A stretch of DNA of 64,000 nt, taken from CALCMJ01 sp964475415. Its GTDB lineage: Bacteria; Bacteroidota; Bacteroidia; Chitinophagales; Saprospiraceae. Below are positions 18,353-27,321 of the stretch, piece by piece. A model generated the notes under the pieces. The model did no database searches. It had not been told where the DNA came from and worked only from the letters and a program-made list of their open reading frames with translations. The translations under genes and the position numbers were made by a program. The stretch covers positions 1-64,000 of the forward strand of contig CAYYWZ010000003.1 of assembly GCA_964475415.1 (NCBI GenBank), given 5' to 3'. The first letter of the stretch is position 1, and each line of letters begins with the position of its first letter.

Positions 18353-18407
18353 CAAATATAATGAGATTGAGCCAATGTGAGCCAATAATTTGAAAAACTG
18401 AGCCAAT
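18353..18407 (-). promoter_or_regulatory. Promoter and triple direct repeat before the Fic remnant
   Basis: TATATTTG at 18353-18360 on the minus strand fits the -7 box and lies 4 bases before the ATG. Upstream are three copies of ATTGGCTC (18369-18376, 18379-18386, 18400-18407), the first two 10 bases apart, about one helical turn. They look like regulator-binding sites left from the intact Fic gene. Confidence 0.45.
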
Positions 18408-18457
18408 TTTTTCCTATCTGGAACTATAACTAGAATATATTTTTACTTCCTCATATC

Positions 18458-18808
18458 TCAGTTCCACCATACAGCATACCTTTTTCTACGTAGATCTTGT
18501 CCGAGCGATATTTCTTTTTCTATAGCTTCTTTTCTTGTAAGTGGATTAATATCTCTATAGAGACTGGGGCGGAGATAGAGACCATATTTCTCTACAATAG
18601 AAGAGGATATCTTGTGACCCTTTTTGCTTTTGTAGCCAGTCTTATGTTGGCGGAATCTTTCTGTAGGTGTCTTAGAGGTCATACCTACATATAGACATTC
18701 TAGTACTCCATTGTATTGTGGATTAGCTTCTCTGAATTTTTTGTTTTCAGAAAATACTTTTCTTGATAATTCTACTACGTATACTGAATATCCTTTCTTG
18801 CCACTCAT
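18458..18808 (-). CDS. GIY-YIG nuclease-like small protein
   Basis: A 116-residue protein of the GIY-YIG fold. The N-terminal strands read YSVYVVEL (the GIY-like part) and LYVGMTSKTPTERFRQHKTG (the YIG-like part with Arg). Further on are KYGLYLRPSLY and a terminal EISLGQDLRRKRYAVWWN. The Glu expected late in the domain could be the one in KEAIEKE. Single-domain proteins of this kind are common and mostly uncharacterised; DNA cleavage is possible but not shown. The start is 23 bases after the anti-sigma gene stop on the same strand, so it probably shares its transcript; whether it belongs to that circuit by function is unclear. Confidence 0.75.
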   Translation of the reverse strand: MSGKKGYSVYVVELSRKVFSENKKFREANPQYNGVLECLYVGMTSKTPTERFRQHKTGYKSKKGHKISSSIVEKYGLYLRPSLYRDINPLTRKEAIEKEISLGQDLRRKRYAVWWN

Positions 18809-18831
18809 AGGGACAAGATAATTATTTTAGA

Positions 18832-20298
18832 TCAGAAAGCATATGATAGGCCTGTCTGAACTCTCAGTATATTATACTTCTGATTCACAGGATTGTTTAT
18901 CGTATTGATTTGCTTAGCTCCAAATACATAGCTAGGATTGAGCCTCCACTTCCATCTATCTGTTAGCTGATAAGAGATGGATATACCGCCAGTATATTTT
19001 ATTCCTGTCCTGGATTTGAATAGTCCTTCATTTTCTGCAACTGTATTATTATCTTCTAGAATAGCACCACTAAAGGAGAGATTGCTATTCCAGATAATAC
19101 CTGCTTCTAATCCTAGATTCCACTTATTATTAGGAATAGTATATCCGATAATTAGAGGTACATCTATGCTCTTATACCGATTATAATAGGTAAAGTTGTT
19201 ATTGCTAATTTGAGTTGCTTCTACAGGACCTCTTTCATTAAACTCAAAACCTTCGCTATCTATAATAATTTTTGTAATCCGATCCTCAAGGATTATCTGT
19301 TCACTTACCTCCTCTGAGTACATCATTTTCTCATTGATCTGACTGTAATCTATTCCCATTTTTAGATATATGTTTTTTGTCAAAGGAATACTCAATTGTA
19401 AGGTTGTGCTTATTTCTTCTAATGGAGATTCTGATGACTCCCTTGCTGTTAAAGAGGACATGGCAGCAGTAGTACTTAATGAAGATGATAGGCTCCTATC
19501 TATATAGCCCATACCGAATAGCAGAGATAATTCTATCGCTGGTAATTTCTCTTTTACTATAATAGGTGATTCATATACGTTAGGAGATAAATTATATGTG
19601 TAATTAGGTCCTTCATGAACTAGGTAAACCAGAGGATATAAAGAACTCATGCTTGGTGCGGAGGAATTACTTGCTTGTTCTTTTTGATATGGCTTGGCAG
19701 CAGTATTTTTTTCTTTTTTAGGATTATTTTCCTGTATGTCAATTTTTGTTTCATGTCGGATATAAGGAAATGTTTTCTGAGATGTTTTTTGCACAGGAGC
19801 GTAAATAGGCTCGCTTAGTATCTCTTCTGCCAGTGACTTTGATTTATTATTATTTTCTAGGTTATCTGGAGCATTATTATTATCAAGTTCAGCTATATAA
19901 TTTTTAGACTTATTTTTTTTCTGCAGTTGCGATTTTGAGCTTTTCTTTTCTGCTATTTTTGTTTCTTGATTATTAGTGGATTTATCAATTTTTTCTGCCT
20001 TTACTATAGGCTGGGTAGTATTTTCTTTATCTACAGTATAAGAAGATATATTTTCTTTTGTTGAGTAACTTGATTCAGTTTGGAGTGCTGATTCTAACGT
20101 GTCCTTCTGCTGCTGTGTAGAAAAAAGAAAAGAACCTGTAATCAGAAATAGAAGCATGAGTGGGATCATATATATTATAACACCTCTTTTCTTTTTCTTT
20201 TTAGTCTGTATGTTCTGCCATAGCGCTTCCTTGTCTAGCTCTACGCTATGGTTTTTTATTTTACGTATCAGATCTTTATCTATATTGTTTAGATCCAT
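18832..20298 (-). CDS. Dual membrane-spanning anti-sigma factor (Dma-like) with outer-membrane barrel
   Basis: A 488-residue protein. Residues 1-38 are a short cytoplasmic region (NHSVELDKEALWQNI) placed to bind the sigma factor, 39-59 form one transmembrane helix, 60 to about 255 are a low-complexity Lys/Asn/Ser/Gln-rich periplasmic linker, and about 255-488 are beta strands of an outer-membrane barrel ending in the terminal aromatic LSYAF. There is no separate export signal, so the single helix anchors it in the inner membrane while the C-terminus would sit in the outer membrane. This matches the dual membrane-spanning anti-sigma factors described in Bacteroides. Its start overlaps the sigma gene stop by 10 bases, supporting a cognate pair. 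Plain porin-like annotation would miss the N-terminal half. Confidence 0.75.
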   Translation of the reverse strand: MDLNNIDKDLIRKIKNHSVELDKEALWQNIQTKKKKKRGVIIYMIPLMLLFLITGSFLFSTQQQKDTLESALQTESSYSTKENISSYTVDKENTTQPIVKAEKIDKSTNNQETKIAEKKSSKSQLQKKNKSKNYIAELDNNNAPDNLENNNKSKSLAEEILSEPIYAPVQKTSQKTFPYIRHETKIDIQENNPKKEKNTAAKPYQKEQASNSSAPSMSSLYPLVYLVHEGPNYTYNLSPNVYESPIIVKEKLPAIELSLLFGMGYIDRSLSSSLSTTAAMSSLTARESSESPLEEISTTLQLSIPLTKNIYLKMGIDYSQINEKMMYSEEVSEQIILEDRITKIIIDSEGFEFNERGPVEATQISNNNFTYYNRYKSIDVPLIIGYTIPNNKWNLGLEAGIIWNSNLSFSGAILEDNNTVAENEGLFKSRTGIKYTGGISISYQLTDRWKWRLNPSYVFGAKQINTINNPVNQKYNILRVQTGLSYAF

Positions 20299-20840
20299 GC
20301 TTCTTTACTTTTAAGTGTTGTTATTTTTTTTCTTAGTATTTCCTTAGCTCTAGATAAGATGGATCTTGATGTTACTTCTTTCATTCCCATCATATCGCTT
20401 ATCTCTTTATGAGCATAACCTTCTATTACATATAAATTAAAAACTGTTCTGTATTTCTCAGGGAGTTCCTTTATGAGAACAAACATATATTCTACTTGTA
20501 GATCATCATCTACGTTTCCTGCCATTGGAATGATATTGGCCACATCTTCTATCGGTGTTAGAAAGTTTACTTTGTGTAGTTTTTTTAGTGCTGTGTTAAT
20601 ACATATTTTACAGATCCAGCTTTTTAGCATTCCTCTGCTTGTATCGTACTGTTCTATAGCTTTGAAAATCTTGATAAAACTATCTTGTAGTATGTCCTTG
20701 GCATCATCAGTATTTCCCATATATCGTAGACAGATCGCATAAAGATATTCAGAGTACTTCATCACTAGAGCTTTCTGGTGGTGAGCTGAATCCTTTATGC
20801 AGCCTGCTACTATATCTTTATCTGATAGATGTTCTGACAT
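20289..20840 (-). CDS. ECF-type RNA polymerase sigma factor
   Basis: A 183-residue sigma-70 family factor. Region 2 is at about residues 20-90 (YLYAICLRYMGNTDDAKDILQDSFIKIFK, the core-binding and -10 recognition helix) and region 4 at about 120-175 (ELPEKYRTVFNLYVIEGYAHKEISDMMGMKEVTSRSILSRAK, a helix-turn-helix for the -35). No region 1.1 or 3, as expected for ECF factors. It directs transcription of an unknown regulon and is probably held inactive by the next gene product. It starts 9 bases after the large lipoprotein gene, so all three are in one transcript. Confidence 0.93.
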   Translation of the reverse strand: MSEHLSDKDIVAGCIKDSAHHQKALVMKYSEYLYAICLRYMGNTDDAKDILQDSFIKIFKAIEQYDTSRGMLKSWICKICINTALKKLHKVNFLTPIEDVANIIPMAGNVDDDLQVEYMFVLIKELPEKYRTVFNLYVIEGYAHKEISDMMGMKEVTSRSILSRAKEILRKKITTLKSKEAWI

Positions 20841-20849
20841 CTAAATTAT

Positions 20850-23789
20850 TTACAATGTTTTTAATCCGAAATCTAATACCCCTTCTAGGCAGTTATCGGT
20901 TATGATTATATCTGTTTCTCCAGATACTGGATCTGCATCAGAATCAATAGAATCATCCGTTCCAAAATCTTTTATTACTAATTCGTAGATCGCTGAATAA
21001 TTTATTTTGACATAATATGACCCAGGATTTAAATTAGTAAAAGCATAAGTATTTAAATCTGCTGAAAGGGTATAGATATCTACTAGATTATTATCACTGT
21101 CATATAACTCTATAATAATAGGCGCAATAAGTGGATCATCTTCTCCTTCATAAACATTAGGAAATGCTCCATTATCATCTAGCCAAACTCTTCCTGCTAT
21201 AGTTATCAATGTTTCTGGGACTTCATAAATCACCTCGTACTGGCAGTTAGTGAAATCAGTAACGGTGAGTAAGTATATTCCAGGTGAAACATTACTTATA
21301 GATGAGCTATTATCAGGGAGGGGTATTCCGTCTTTAGTCCATGTAAAGCTTGTAACAGAGCCTGGAGGTAAATCTAGTGAATTGTAACTAAGTGACCCAG
21401 AAACTTGTCCATTGTCACAAGTGAGCGTAGGTACAATTTCTATGTCTTCTACTAAAATTTCGTTCATCTCAAATGTTACTTGACATTCTAATCCTGAAGC
21501 ATCAGTTATAGTAGCTGTATATGTTCCAGCTGCTAGATCACAGATTTCTACACCGCCTTGACCAAAAGTCATCGGAAAACCTGGGGCTGGAATATCGACG
21601 GTGTAAGGAGCTGCACCAAAGGTTACGACTATCTCTGTACAACCGTTACAGGTGATATCGTTAAATTCGAAGCAATCTTCTACAACATTTATCAATCCTG
21701 CATCAAGAACTAGGGTTTCTCCATCAGAGAGTATTATATTTTGAATCTGTCCGAATTGATTAAAATCACTATCTAAAGCATCGTCACCTACATTTTGTTC
21801 TGTGGTTTTATGTGCGAGTAGTTGCATAACTAGATCATGCTCTGTATTTATAGGTAGACTAAAACTGTAACTACCAGTTTCATTTGTTCTACTATTTAGA
21901 GTTATATTATCGTTGACATTCACTGCTGTTATTTCAATACCTTCTATTGTAGGTTCATTCAAGTCTCTTATTCCGTTTTCATTCAAATCTTCCCAGACCG
22001 TACCTTGTATATCAGAAAGAATATCATCAAGCTTTAAGCTAAAGAAAATTTCTACAGCATGTGTTAAACCATCACCCCCTAAAAGCTCTCCCGTTATGTT
22101 ACCTTCAAGTAAATCTCCAATATCAGTTGGAAGAGTGGCTAGATTAGCTGTTACATAATCATCACAATCGTTATCACATTGATAATTATTTAGATCTTCG
22201 GAATTTAGTGATATACTTTTTGGTATGTTATTTCCAATAATTGCATCTTCAAATTCTATAGCCAAAAAAACTATATCATTAAATTCTAAGATAGAATAAT
22301 CTGAGTCGTTTTTCTTTACAAGAGTAATATCATTATAGATTGTAACAGGTCCTCCATCTCGACTTATACTAATGTAGTCCTCTAATTCGTCACAAGCACT
22401 TAATGGTTCTAGGTTGACAACACTTCCAGGTTCTACAGTTTCTGTAATAAACTCACTTTGTGTCAACCCATCTATATCTATACCTTGGATTGTGATTGTT
22501 TTACTTTCACATATTAAGAGATTGGATACAAAGGATCCGTCTGTGTTTATGTCTAGAATGCTTAATACTTTGTCATCTTCTTTTATCAAAATATATCCAT
22601 TACTTATACCTTGTTGACCTGGATCATCACAAGAAATAAAAGTACCTGTTATAATAGTCACATCAGATAATGGGAAGTCTATAACGATAATCCCAAGATC
22701 TTCATCCGACTCGAATGGGCCGATTTCATTTTCGTAAACCACATCACCACAATCATTTTTAACGCTCATTATAAGTATTTCTCCTTGTGGAACTTTACCA
22801 GAAAAGTATCCTTCAGTGTTGGAGTAACCAGAGCCAGAGGAGCTTCCATTTTTGAGCGAGAAACAAAGTCTGAGTTGGGAAATAATTTCACCATCTCTAT
22901 CATGTAACTGACCACTGATATTTACAAGCGGATACGGGTAATCACAATTCCAAAAAGAAAAATGGCCTACCTCAGTAATAAATTTGTCACCTACACGATC
23001 AGCAATTCCTTCTTCTATCCATATACCTGTCACTTCGTCTAGTGACCAGGTAAGAATAGTTTCTTGAGCAGAGCTAGTAAGATCTGTAGGTATAGGAAAT
23101 TCTAACCTTGCAGTCTGACCATCTGCAATATTTAGTTGCTCTCCATTATCTGATAGCAATTCTACTGCCATCATACCATAACTTTCTAGTTGTACAGATT
23201 CGTTATTACTGTTCAGTGCCCTTAGGTCTCCTGGAGCGGTAAGCAGAAAATCTGCTGTGCTAGGATTATACCAGTGGGTATATACATTGACATTTCCATT
23301 GTAACTATTTCCAGATTCATCTACTATAGTATTCGCTCTTAGTAGGAGTGAGGCCCCTTCTTGGCTAATAACAACTTCTAGATCTTGAGAAGATGATCCA
23401 TTTGCTGTTCTTATTTTTTCTTCTAGCTTTATTTCTATGAATGCATCACCATTGGTATTTGCATTGGCAAATTTGTAAGCGGTGTAATATCCATCTAGAT
23501 TAGCAGTTATCAGTGTTCCTTCTGCATTGAAGTTTTTATTTTTTATCCTGAAAAACCCATTTTCATCTGTAATAATATTTTCATCTAGCGTTTGTATCGT
23601 AGCATTTGCTGCTGGTCTTCCATCTGTCAGAACTACTTTACCGAATACGGTACTTTCGATTTCTACTGTAGGACCTGGTATTATTATTTCAGGATCTCCA
23701 GGCTCAACAAGATCTTTTCTACATCCGCTAAAAAGAATAAGTAGAAAACAAGAGGCGTAAATAAATGATTTGTTGAATAGATGTTGCAT
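20850..23789 (-). CDS. Large SdrD-like surface lipoprotein
   Basis: A 979-residue lipoprotein with lipobox LLILFSGC (Cys at about residue 22). Residues about 45-130 are a carboxypeptidase-regulatory-like (CarboxypepD_reg) beta sandwich: VFGKVVLTDGRPAANATI, then GFFRI. Around 610-720 is an SdrD B-like domain (GTVWEDLNENGIRDLNEP), followed by a SprB-like Cys-containing repeat (CFEFNDITCNGC) and a second SdrD B-like domain at the C-terminus (RVWLDDNGAFPNVYEGEDDP ... LDFGL). There is no sorting domain, so it is anchored by lipid. It is the first gene of the sigma operon and could be the envelope component monitored by, or the target of, the sigma circuit. Confidence 0.85.
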   Translation of the reverse strand: MQHLFNKSFIYASCFLLILFSGCRKDLVEPGDPEIIIPGPTVEIESTVFGKVVLTDGRPAANATIQTLDENIITDENGFFRIKNKNFNAEGTLITANLDGYYTAYKFANANTNGDAFIEIKLEEKIRTANGSSSQDLEVVISQEGASLLLRANTIVDESGNSYNGNVNVYTHWYNPSTADFLLTAPGDLRALNSNNESVQLESYGMMAVELLSDNGEQLNIADGQTARLEFPIPTDLTSSAQETILTWSLDEVTGIWIEEGIADRVGDKFITEVGHFSFWNCDYPYPLVNISGQLHDRDGEIISQLRLCFSLKNGSSSGSGYSNTEGYFSGKVPQGEILIMSVKNDCGDVVYENEIGPFESDEDLGIIVIDFPLSDVTIITGTFISCDDPGQQGISNGYILIKEDDKVLSILDINTDGSFVSNLLICESKTITIQGIDIDGLTQSEFITETVEPGSVVNLEPLSACDELEDYISISRDGGPVTIYNDITLVKKNDSDYSILEFNDIVFLAIEFEDAIIGNNIPKSISLNSEDLNNYQCDNDCDDYVTANLATLPTDIGDLLEGNITGELLGGDGLTHAVEIFFSLKLDDILSDIQGTVWEDLNENGIRDLNEPTIEGIEITAVNVNDNITLNSRTNETGSYSFSLPINTEHDLVMQLLAHKTTEQNVGDDALDSDFNQFGQIQNIILSDGETLVLDAGLINVVEDCFEFNDITCNGCTEIVVTFGAAPYTVDIPAPGFPMTFGQGGVEICDLAAGTYTATITDASGLECQVTFEMNEILVEDIEIVPTLTCDNGQVSGSLSYNSLDLPPGSVTSFTWTKDGIPLPDNSSSISNVSPGIYLLTVTDFTNCQYEVIYEVPETLITIAGRVWLDDNGAFPNVYEGEDDPLIAPIIIELYDSDNNLVDIYTLSADLNTYAFTNLNPGSYYVKINYSAIYELVIKDFGTDDSIDSDADPVSGETDIIITDNCLEGVLDFGLKTL

Positions 23790-24030
23790 AATTTTAAATT
23801 GTTTATTTGACCCTATTATACTTTCCTAAGCCCAAACGTTGCAAAAGTTATACATTTTTTTCAAGATGAAAATAATTTGCACTTATATAACCGCTCTAAC
23901 AAGTATAAGCACTATTCTGATTATAAGTAGTTTAGTTTGTTGTAAATGCTGATTTACAGGTAAATAAATTATTAATTTTTGGCTAGAAAAAGATATTGTA
24001 TATTTAGAGACACTAAAAAAATAATACGCT

Positions 24031-25650
24031 GTGAGTCAAAGTTTAACTTCCCTAGATTGGATAGTCATTGCTGGATATTTCATTTTATTACTTGGTGTTG
24101 CTGCATGGGTTATTATGCAGAAACAAAAGAACAGTGAAGATTATTTTCTTGCGGGAAGAAATATGGGCTGGTTTGTAGTAGGAGCATCTATATTTGCTTC
24201 CAACATAGGATCTGAACATGTAGTAGGACTTGCAGGATCAGGAGCTGCAGATAAGTTTCCATTATTGATCTACGAGCTTCACGCTTGGATAGTTGTCTTA
24301 CTTGGTTGGTTATTTCTTCCTTTTTATGTCAGAGCTGGGGTATTTACGATGCCAGAATTTCTGGAGAAAAGATTTGGTCCTAAGGCAAGATGGTTTTTAT
24401 CCCTCTTTAGTTTAGCGGCGTATGTATTAACTAAGGTGTCTGTGACCTTATATGCTGGAGGAATAGTAATCTCTACCTTATTAGGGGTTACGTTTATGCA
24501 AGGTGCTCTTGCTACTGTTGTCCTGACGGGAATCTATACTGTACTGGGAGGGATGCGCGCAGTAGTTTATACAGAAACTCTACAAGCTATAATTTTGGTG
24601 ATTGGAGCTGCAACATTGACATTCTTAGGACTGGATGCAGTAGGTGGCTGGAATAGTGCTGTAGAAACTGTGGGACCGGAATATATGAACATGTGGAGAT
24701 CTATGGATGATAAAGATTATCCCTGGCATTGGTTGGTATTATCATCTTCTATAGTTGGTATTTGGTACTGGTGCACCGATCAGGTCATTGTACAGCGAGT
24801 ACTTACAGCAAAGAATATAAAGGAAGGAAGAAGAGGTAGTATTTTTGGTGCTTTTCTTAAACTTATGCCTGTATTCTTATTTCTTATACCAGGTGTGATA
24901 GCGCTAGTTCTTAAGATGAGAGGAGAGTTGCAATGGGAAACTCCTGATCAGGCCTTCCCTTCTCTTATGATGCATATTCTACCCTCAGGGCTTAGAGGAC
25001 TTGTTGCTGCAGGATTGATGGCAGCACTTATGTCATCGCTTGCTTCCGTATTCAATAGTTGCTCTACCTTATTTACTATTGACATATATAAAAAATTAGT
25101 ACCTACAGCTTCTGAAAAAAATATGGTACAGGTTGGAAGGATAGCTACTGGCTTTGTAGTAGTGTTAGGAATATTATGGGTGCCTATTATAGAAAAACTT
25201 GCTGGTGGCACTCTGTATGAATATCTTCAAGGTGTGCAAGCATATATAGCTCCTCCTATTACAGCAGTATTTCTGTTAGGTATTTTCTCAAGCAGAATTA
25301 ATAATAAAGGTGCACTTGCTACATTGTTCTCAGGTCTTTTTATAGCGATTATAAGGATCGGACTAGAAGTCACTAAAGATTCTCTTAGCAATGATGGGTT
25401 ATTATATCATATAGCAGATATGAATTTCCTAAAGTTTTCATCCTTCTTCTTTTTGTACTGTGTTGCTGTAACTGTTTTAGTTTCTATATTTACCAAAGCT
25501 CCAGCTAAGAACGATCTCGAAGGTCTTACGTTTAGTACGATTACAGCAGAGCAGAAAATAGAGAATGCAGAAAGTTATGGATGGATAGATATAGTAGCAT
25601 CACTATTTATTATTTCTATAGTAGCCTATGTGATGATTTATTTTAGTTAA
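24031..25650 (+). CDS. Sodium/solute symporter, SSS family (SGLT-like)
   Basis: A 539-residue inner-membrane protein with about 14 helices that imports a solute with Na+. Family motifs are clear: DYFLAGRNMGWFVVGASIFASNIGSEHVVGLAGSGA near residues 37-72, and VYTETLQAIILVIGA near 185, plus RGLVAAGLMAALMSSLASVFNSCSTL near 323. The sequence resembles the sugar/myo-inositol (SGLT) branch rather than proline or acetate carriers; the sugar itself cannot be named. The start is GTG at 24031 and is chosen because the protein N-terminus (SLDWIVIAGYF) aligns with family starts. It is divergent from the sigma operon. Confidence 0.9.
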   Translation: MSQSLTSLDWIVIAGYFILLLGVAAWVIMQKQKNSEDYFLAGRNMGWFVVGASIFASNIGSEHVVGLAGSGAADKFPLLIYELHAWIVVLLGWLFLPFYVRAGVFTMPEFLEKRFGPKARWFLSLFSLAAYVLTKVSVTLYAGGIVISTLLGVTFMQGALATVVLTGIYTVLGGMRAVVYTETLQAIILVIGAATLTFLGLDAVGGWNSAVETVGPEYMNMWRSMDDKDYPWHWLVLSSSIVGIWYWCTDQVIVQRVLTAKNIKEGRRGSIFGAFLKLMPVFLFLIPGVIALVLKMRGELQWETPDQAFPSLMMHILPSGLRGLVAAGLMAALMSSLASVFNSCSTLFTIDIYKKLVPTASEKNMVQVGRIATGFVVVLGILWVPIIEKLAGGTLYEYLQGVQAYIAPPITAVFLLGIFSSRINNKGALATLFSGLFIAIIRIGLEVTKDSLSNDGLLYHIADMNFLKFSSFFFLYCVAVTVLVSIFTKAPAKNDLEGLTFSTITAEQKIENAESYGWIDIVASLFIISIVAYVMIYFS

Positions 25651-25720
25651 GATTTGTATGTAAAATAAATTCAGGAGGTGGAGCAATAGATTAACGATCT
25701 TCTAGATGGAGATGAAAAAA

Positions 25721-25797
25721 AATGCTGCCTGCGATTGTTCAGATCTTTAAAAAGCTTAGTGTAAAAAATGAGGGTAGCTCTTTATTTTTCAGGCAGC
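25721..25797 (-). terminator. Candidate terminator or structured element after dodecin
   Basis: GCTGCCTG (about 25724-25731) and CAGGCAGC (about 25787-25794) are inverted repeats separated by about 55 bases that contain a near-palindrome (AGATCTTTAAAAAGCT). On the minus strand the outer stem is followed by a run of eight T. It lies 33 bases past the dodecin stop. The long spacer is unusual for a simple terminator. Confidence 0.5.
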
Positions 25798-25826
25798 CTA
25801 TAATTTGAATTTTGTAGAATAAGTTC

Positions 25827-26030
25827 TTATCCTTTTACTTCAAAAGTAACTTTAAGATTTACTCTGTATTCTGTTACCTCACCTCCATCTACTACACAAG
25901 ATTGTGATTGTACAAATGCAGATTTGATTCCTTTGATTGATTCAGAAGCTTTTTTTACGCCTTTATTAGCGGCATCTTCCCAACTTTTTTCTGAATTAGA
26001 TAAGATTTCAATTACTTTCATTACAGCCAT
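25827..26030 (-). CDS. Dodecin flavin-binding protein
   Basis: A 67-residue dodecin, the small protein that assembles into a hollow 12-mer storing flavin pairs. The family pattern is complete: VMKVIEILSNSEKSWEDAANKGVKKAS, then VVDGGEVTEYRVNLKVTFEV. The Trp (W17) that stacks on the flavin in bacterial dodecins is kept. The full length matches. It is monocistronic, with the TPR lipoprotein gene 74 bases upstream on the same strand. Confidence 0.93.
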   Translation of the reverse strand: MAVMKVIEILSNSEKSWEDAANKGVKKASESIKGIKSAFVQSQSCVVDGGEVTEYRVNLKVTFEVKG

Positions 26031-26104
26031 TGTATTTCTATTTTAAGTTTAAAAAATACAAATCTACAACAAATTATAAAAAAATGTAATATTTAAATAA
26101 CTTA

Positions 26105-27118
26105 TTAAGAATTGTTTAGATTGTCAAATGCTTTTTGAGCATCTTCAGAATCTGGGTTTATTGTGAGACTGTTTTTATAATCCTGCTTAGCTAGATCTTT
26201 TTCGCCTAGCAGTTCGAAAGAGATTCCTCTATAATAGTAGCCTATGGCACTTTGCGGTTCTAGGCTACAAAGAATATTGAACTGCTCGTTAGCTTTTTCA
26301 TATTCTTGCTTCTCTAAGAAGAGTAAACCTGCGTTAAGATAAGCTTCCTCGTAATTTTTATCTATATCGTTTATCCTTCTGTAAATTTCTAGCGCTTGGT
26401 CTATCATACCATTGTTTTGATAATAATAAGCTAAGGCATGATAAGCTCTAGGATTATCCTCATCTAGACTTGTAGCAGTCTTGTAGTACAAGAGCGCTTG
26501 AGGATTTTGTTCATCTTCTAGTATACTCCCGAGGATAAGCCATCCATCAGTTAGTTCTGGATCCATTTCTATAGAGGTCTGAAAATCAAGTTTGGCCTGA
26601 GCTATATCTCCCATTGATCTGTGTATCATTCCTCTCATAAAGTGCGCCTCTGCGTTTTGTGGATCTGCAATGAGAATTCCTTGGAGTGTGAGAAGTGCAT
26701 CTTCAGATTGCTTTAGTATAAACTGTGTTTCACTCAACTTAAGCAATGTCGGAATCCTTCCAGGAAAAAGAAATTTAGCTCGTTCCATCGTTTGTATCGA
26801 CTCCTTAGATTTGTAATAATCCATATAGATGTCAGAGAGAAAATGGTAGTAATCAGGTTGTAACGAGTCTATAGTAATGGCCGATTGCATATCAGCTATA
26901 GCTTCATCATATAATTCTTTTTTGTAAAACAAATTTGCTCTATCCACAAGTAAGCCAGGATCAGAAGCATTAGCCTTTATCAGTTCGGAGATATTATCTA
27001 TATCCTGATCTCCTGTAACCTTTCCTTTGTTTTCCGACTTTGTTTCCTGTTTGCATGAGCCTAATATGAGTAAACTAAGGACAAATAAGAGCGTATGTAT
27101 GTTGAAGGTAGAATTCAC
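26105..27118 (-). CDS. TPR-repeat lipoprotein
   Basis: A 337-residue lipoprotein with lipobox LLILGSC (Cys at about residue 22). Residues about 45-335 contain seven or eight tetratricopeptide repeats with the usual spacing (for example LLVDRANLFYKKELYDEAI, AHFMRGMIHRSMGDIAQAK, AYLNAGLLFLEKQEYEKAN, GYYYRGISFELLGEKDLAK). Such solenoids hold protein partners at the membrane, often in envelope assembly. No partner is indicated by neighbours: dodecin lies downstream and proC is divergent. Specific role unknown. Confidence 0.88.
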   Translation of the reverse strand: MNSTFNIHTLLFVLSLLILGSCKQETKSENKGKVTGDQDIDNISELIKANASDPGLLVDRANLFYKKELYDEAIADMQSAITIDSLQPDYYHFLSDIYMDYYKSKESIQTMERAKFLFPGRIPTLLKLSETQFILKQSEDALLTLQGILIADPQNAEAHFMRGMIHRSMGDIAQAKLDFQTSIEMDPELTDGWLILGSILEDEQNPQALLYYKTATSLDEDNPRAYHALAYYYQNNGMIDQALEIYRRINDIDKNYEEAYLNAGLLFLEKQEYEKANEQFNILCSLEPQSAIGYYYRGISFELLGEKDLAKQDYKNSLTINPDSEDAQKAFDNLNNS

Positions 27119-27321
27119 TTTTCTGGATTTGTTTCTAAGCTGTAAGTTCTTAAATTTTCTTTACATAAACCGATAGACCCGCAGATAAATTCTTGTTTCA
27201 GGCGGTTTTGGTGGATTTAGTATCCTCTGCTACATATTCCAAATATTCCAATTTCAATCACTTATAAATTATTTTTCGGTGTAATCTTTGTACTATTCTA
27301 TTGTTTAGTAAAAGTTAGAAT

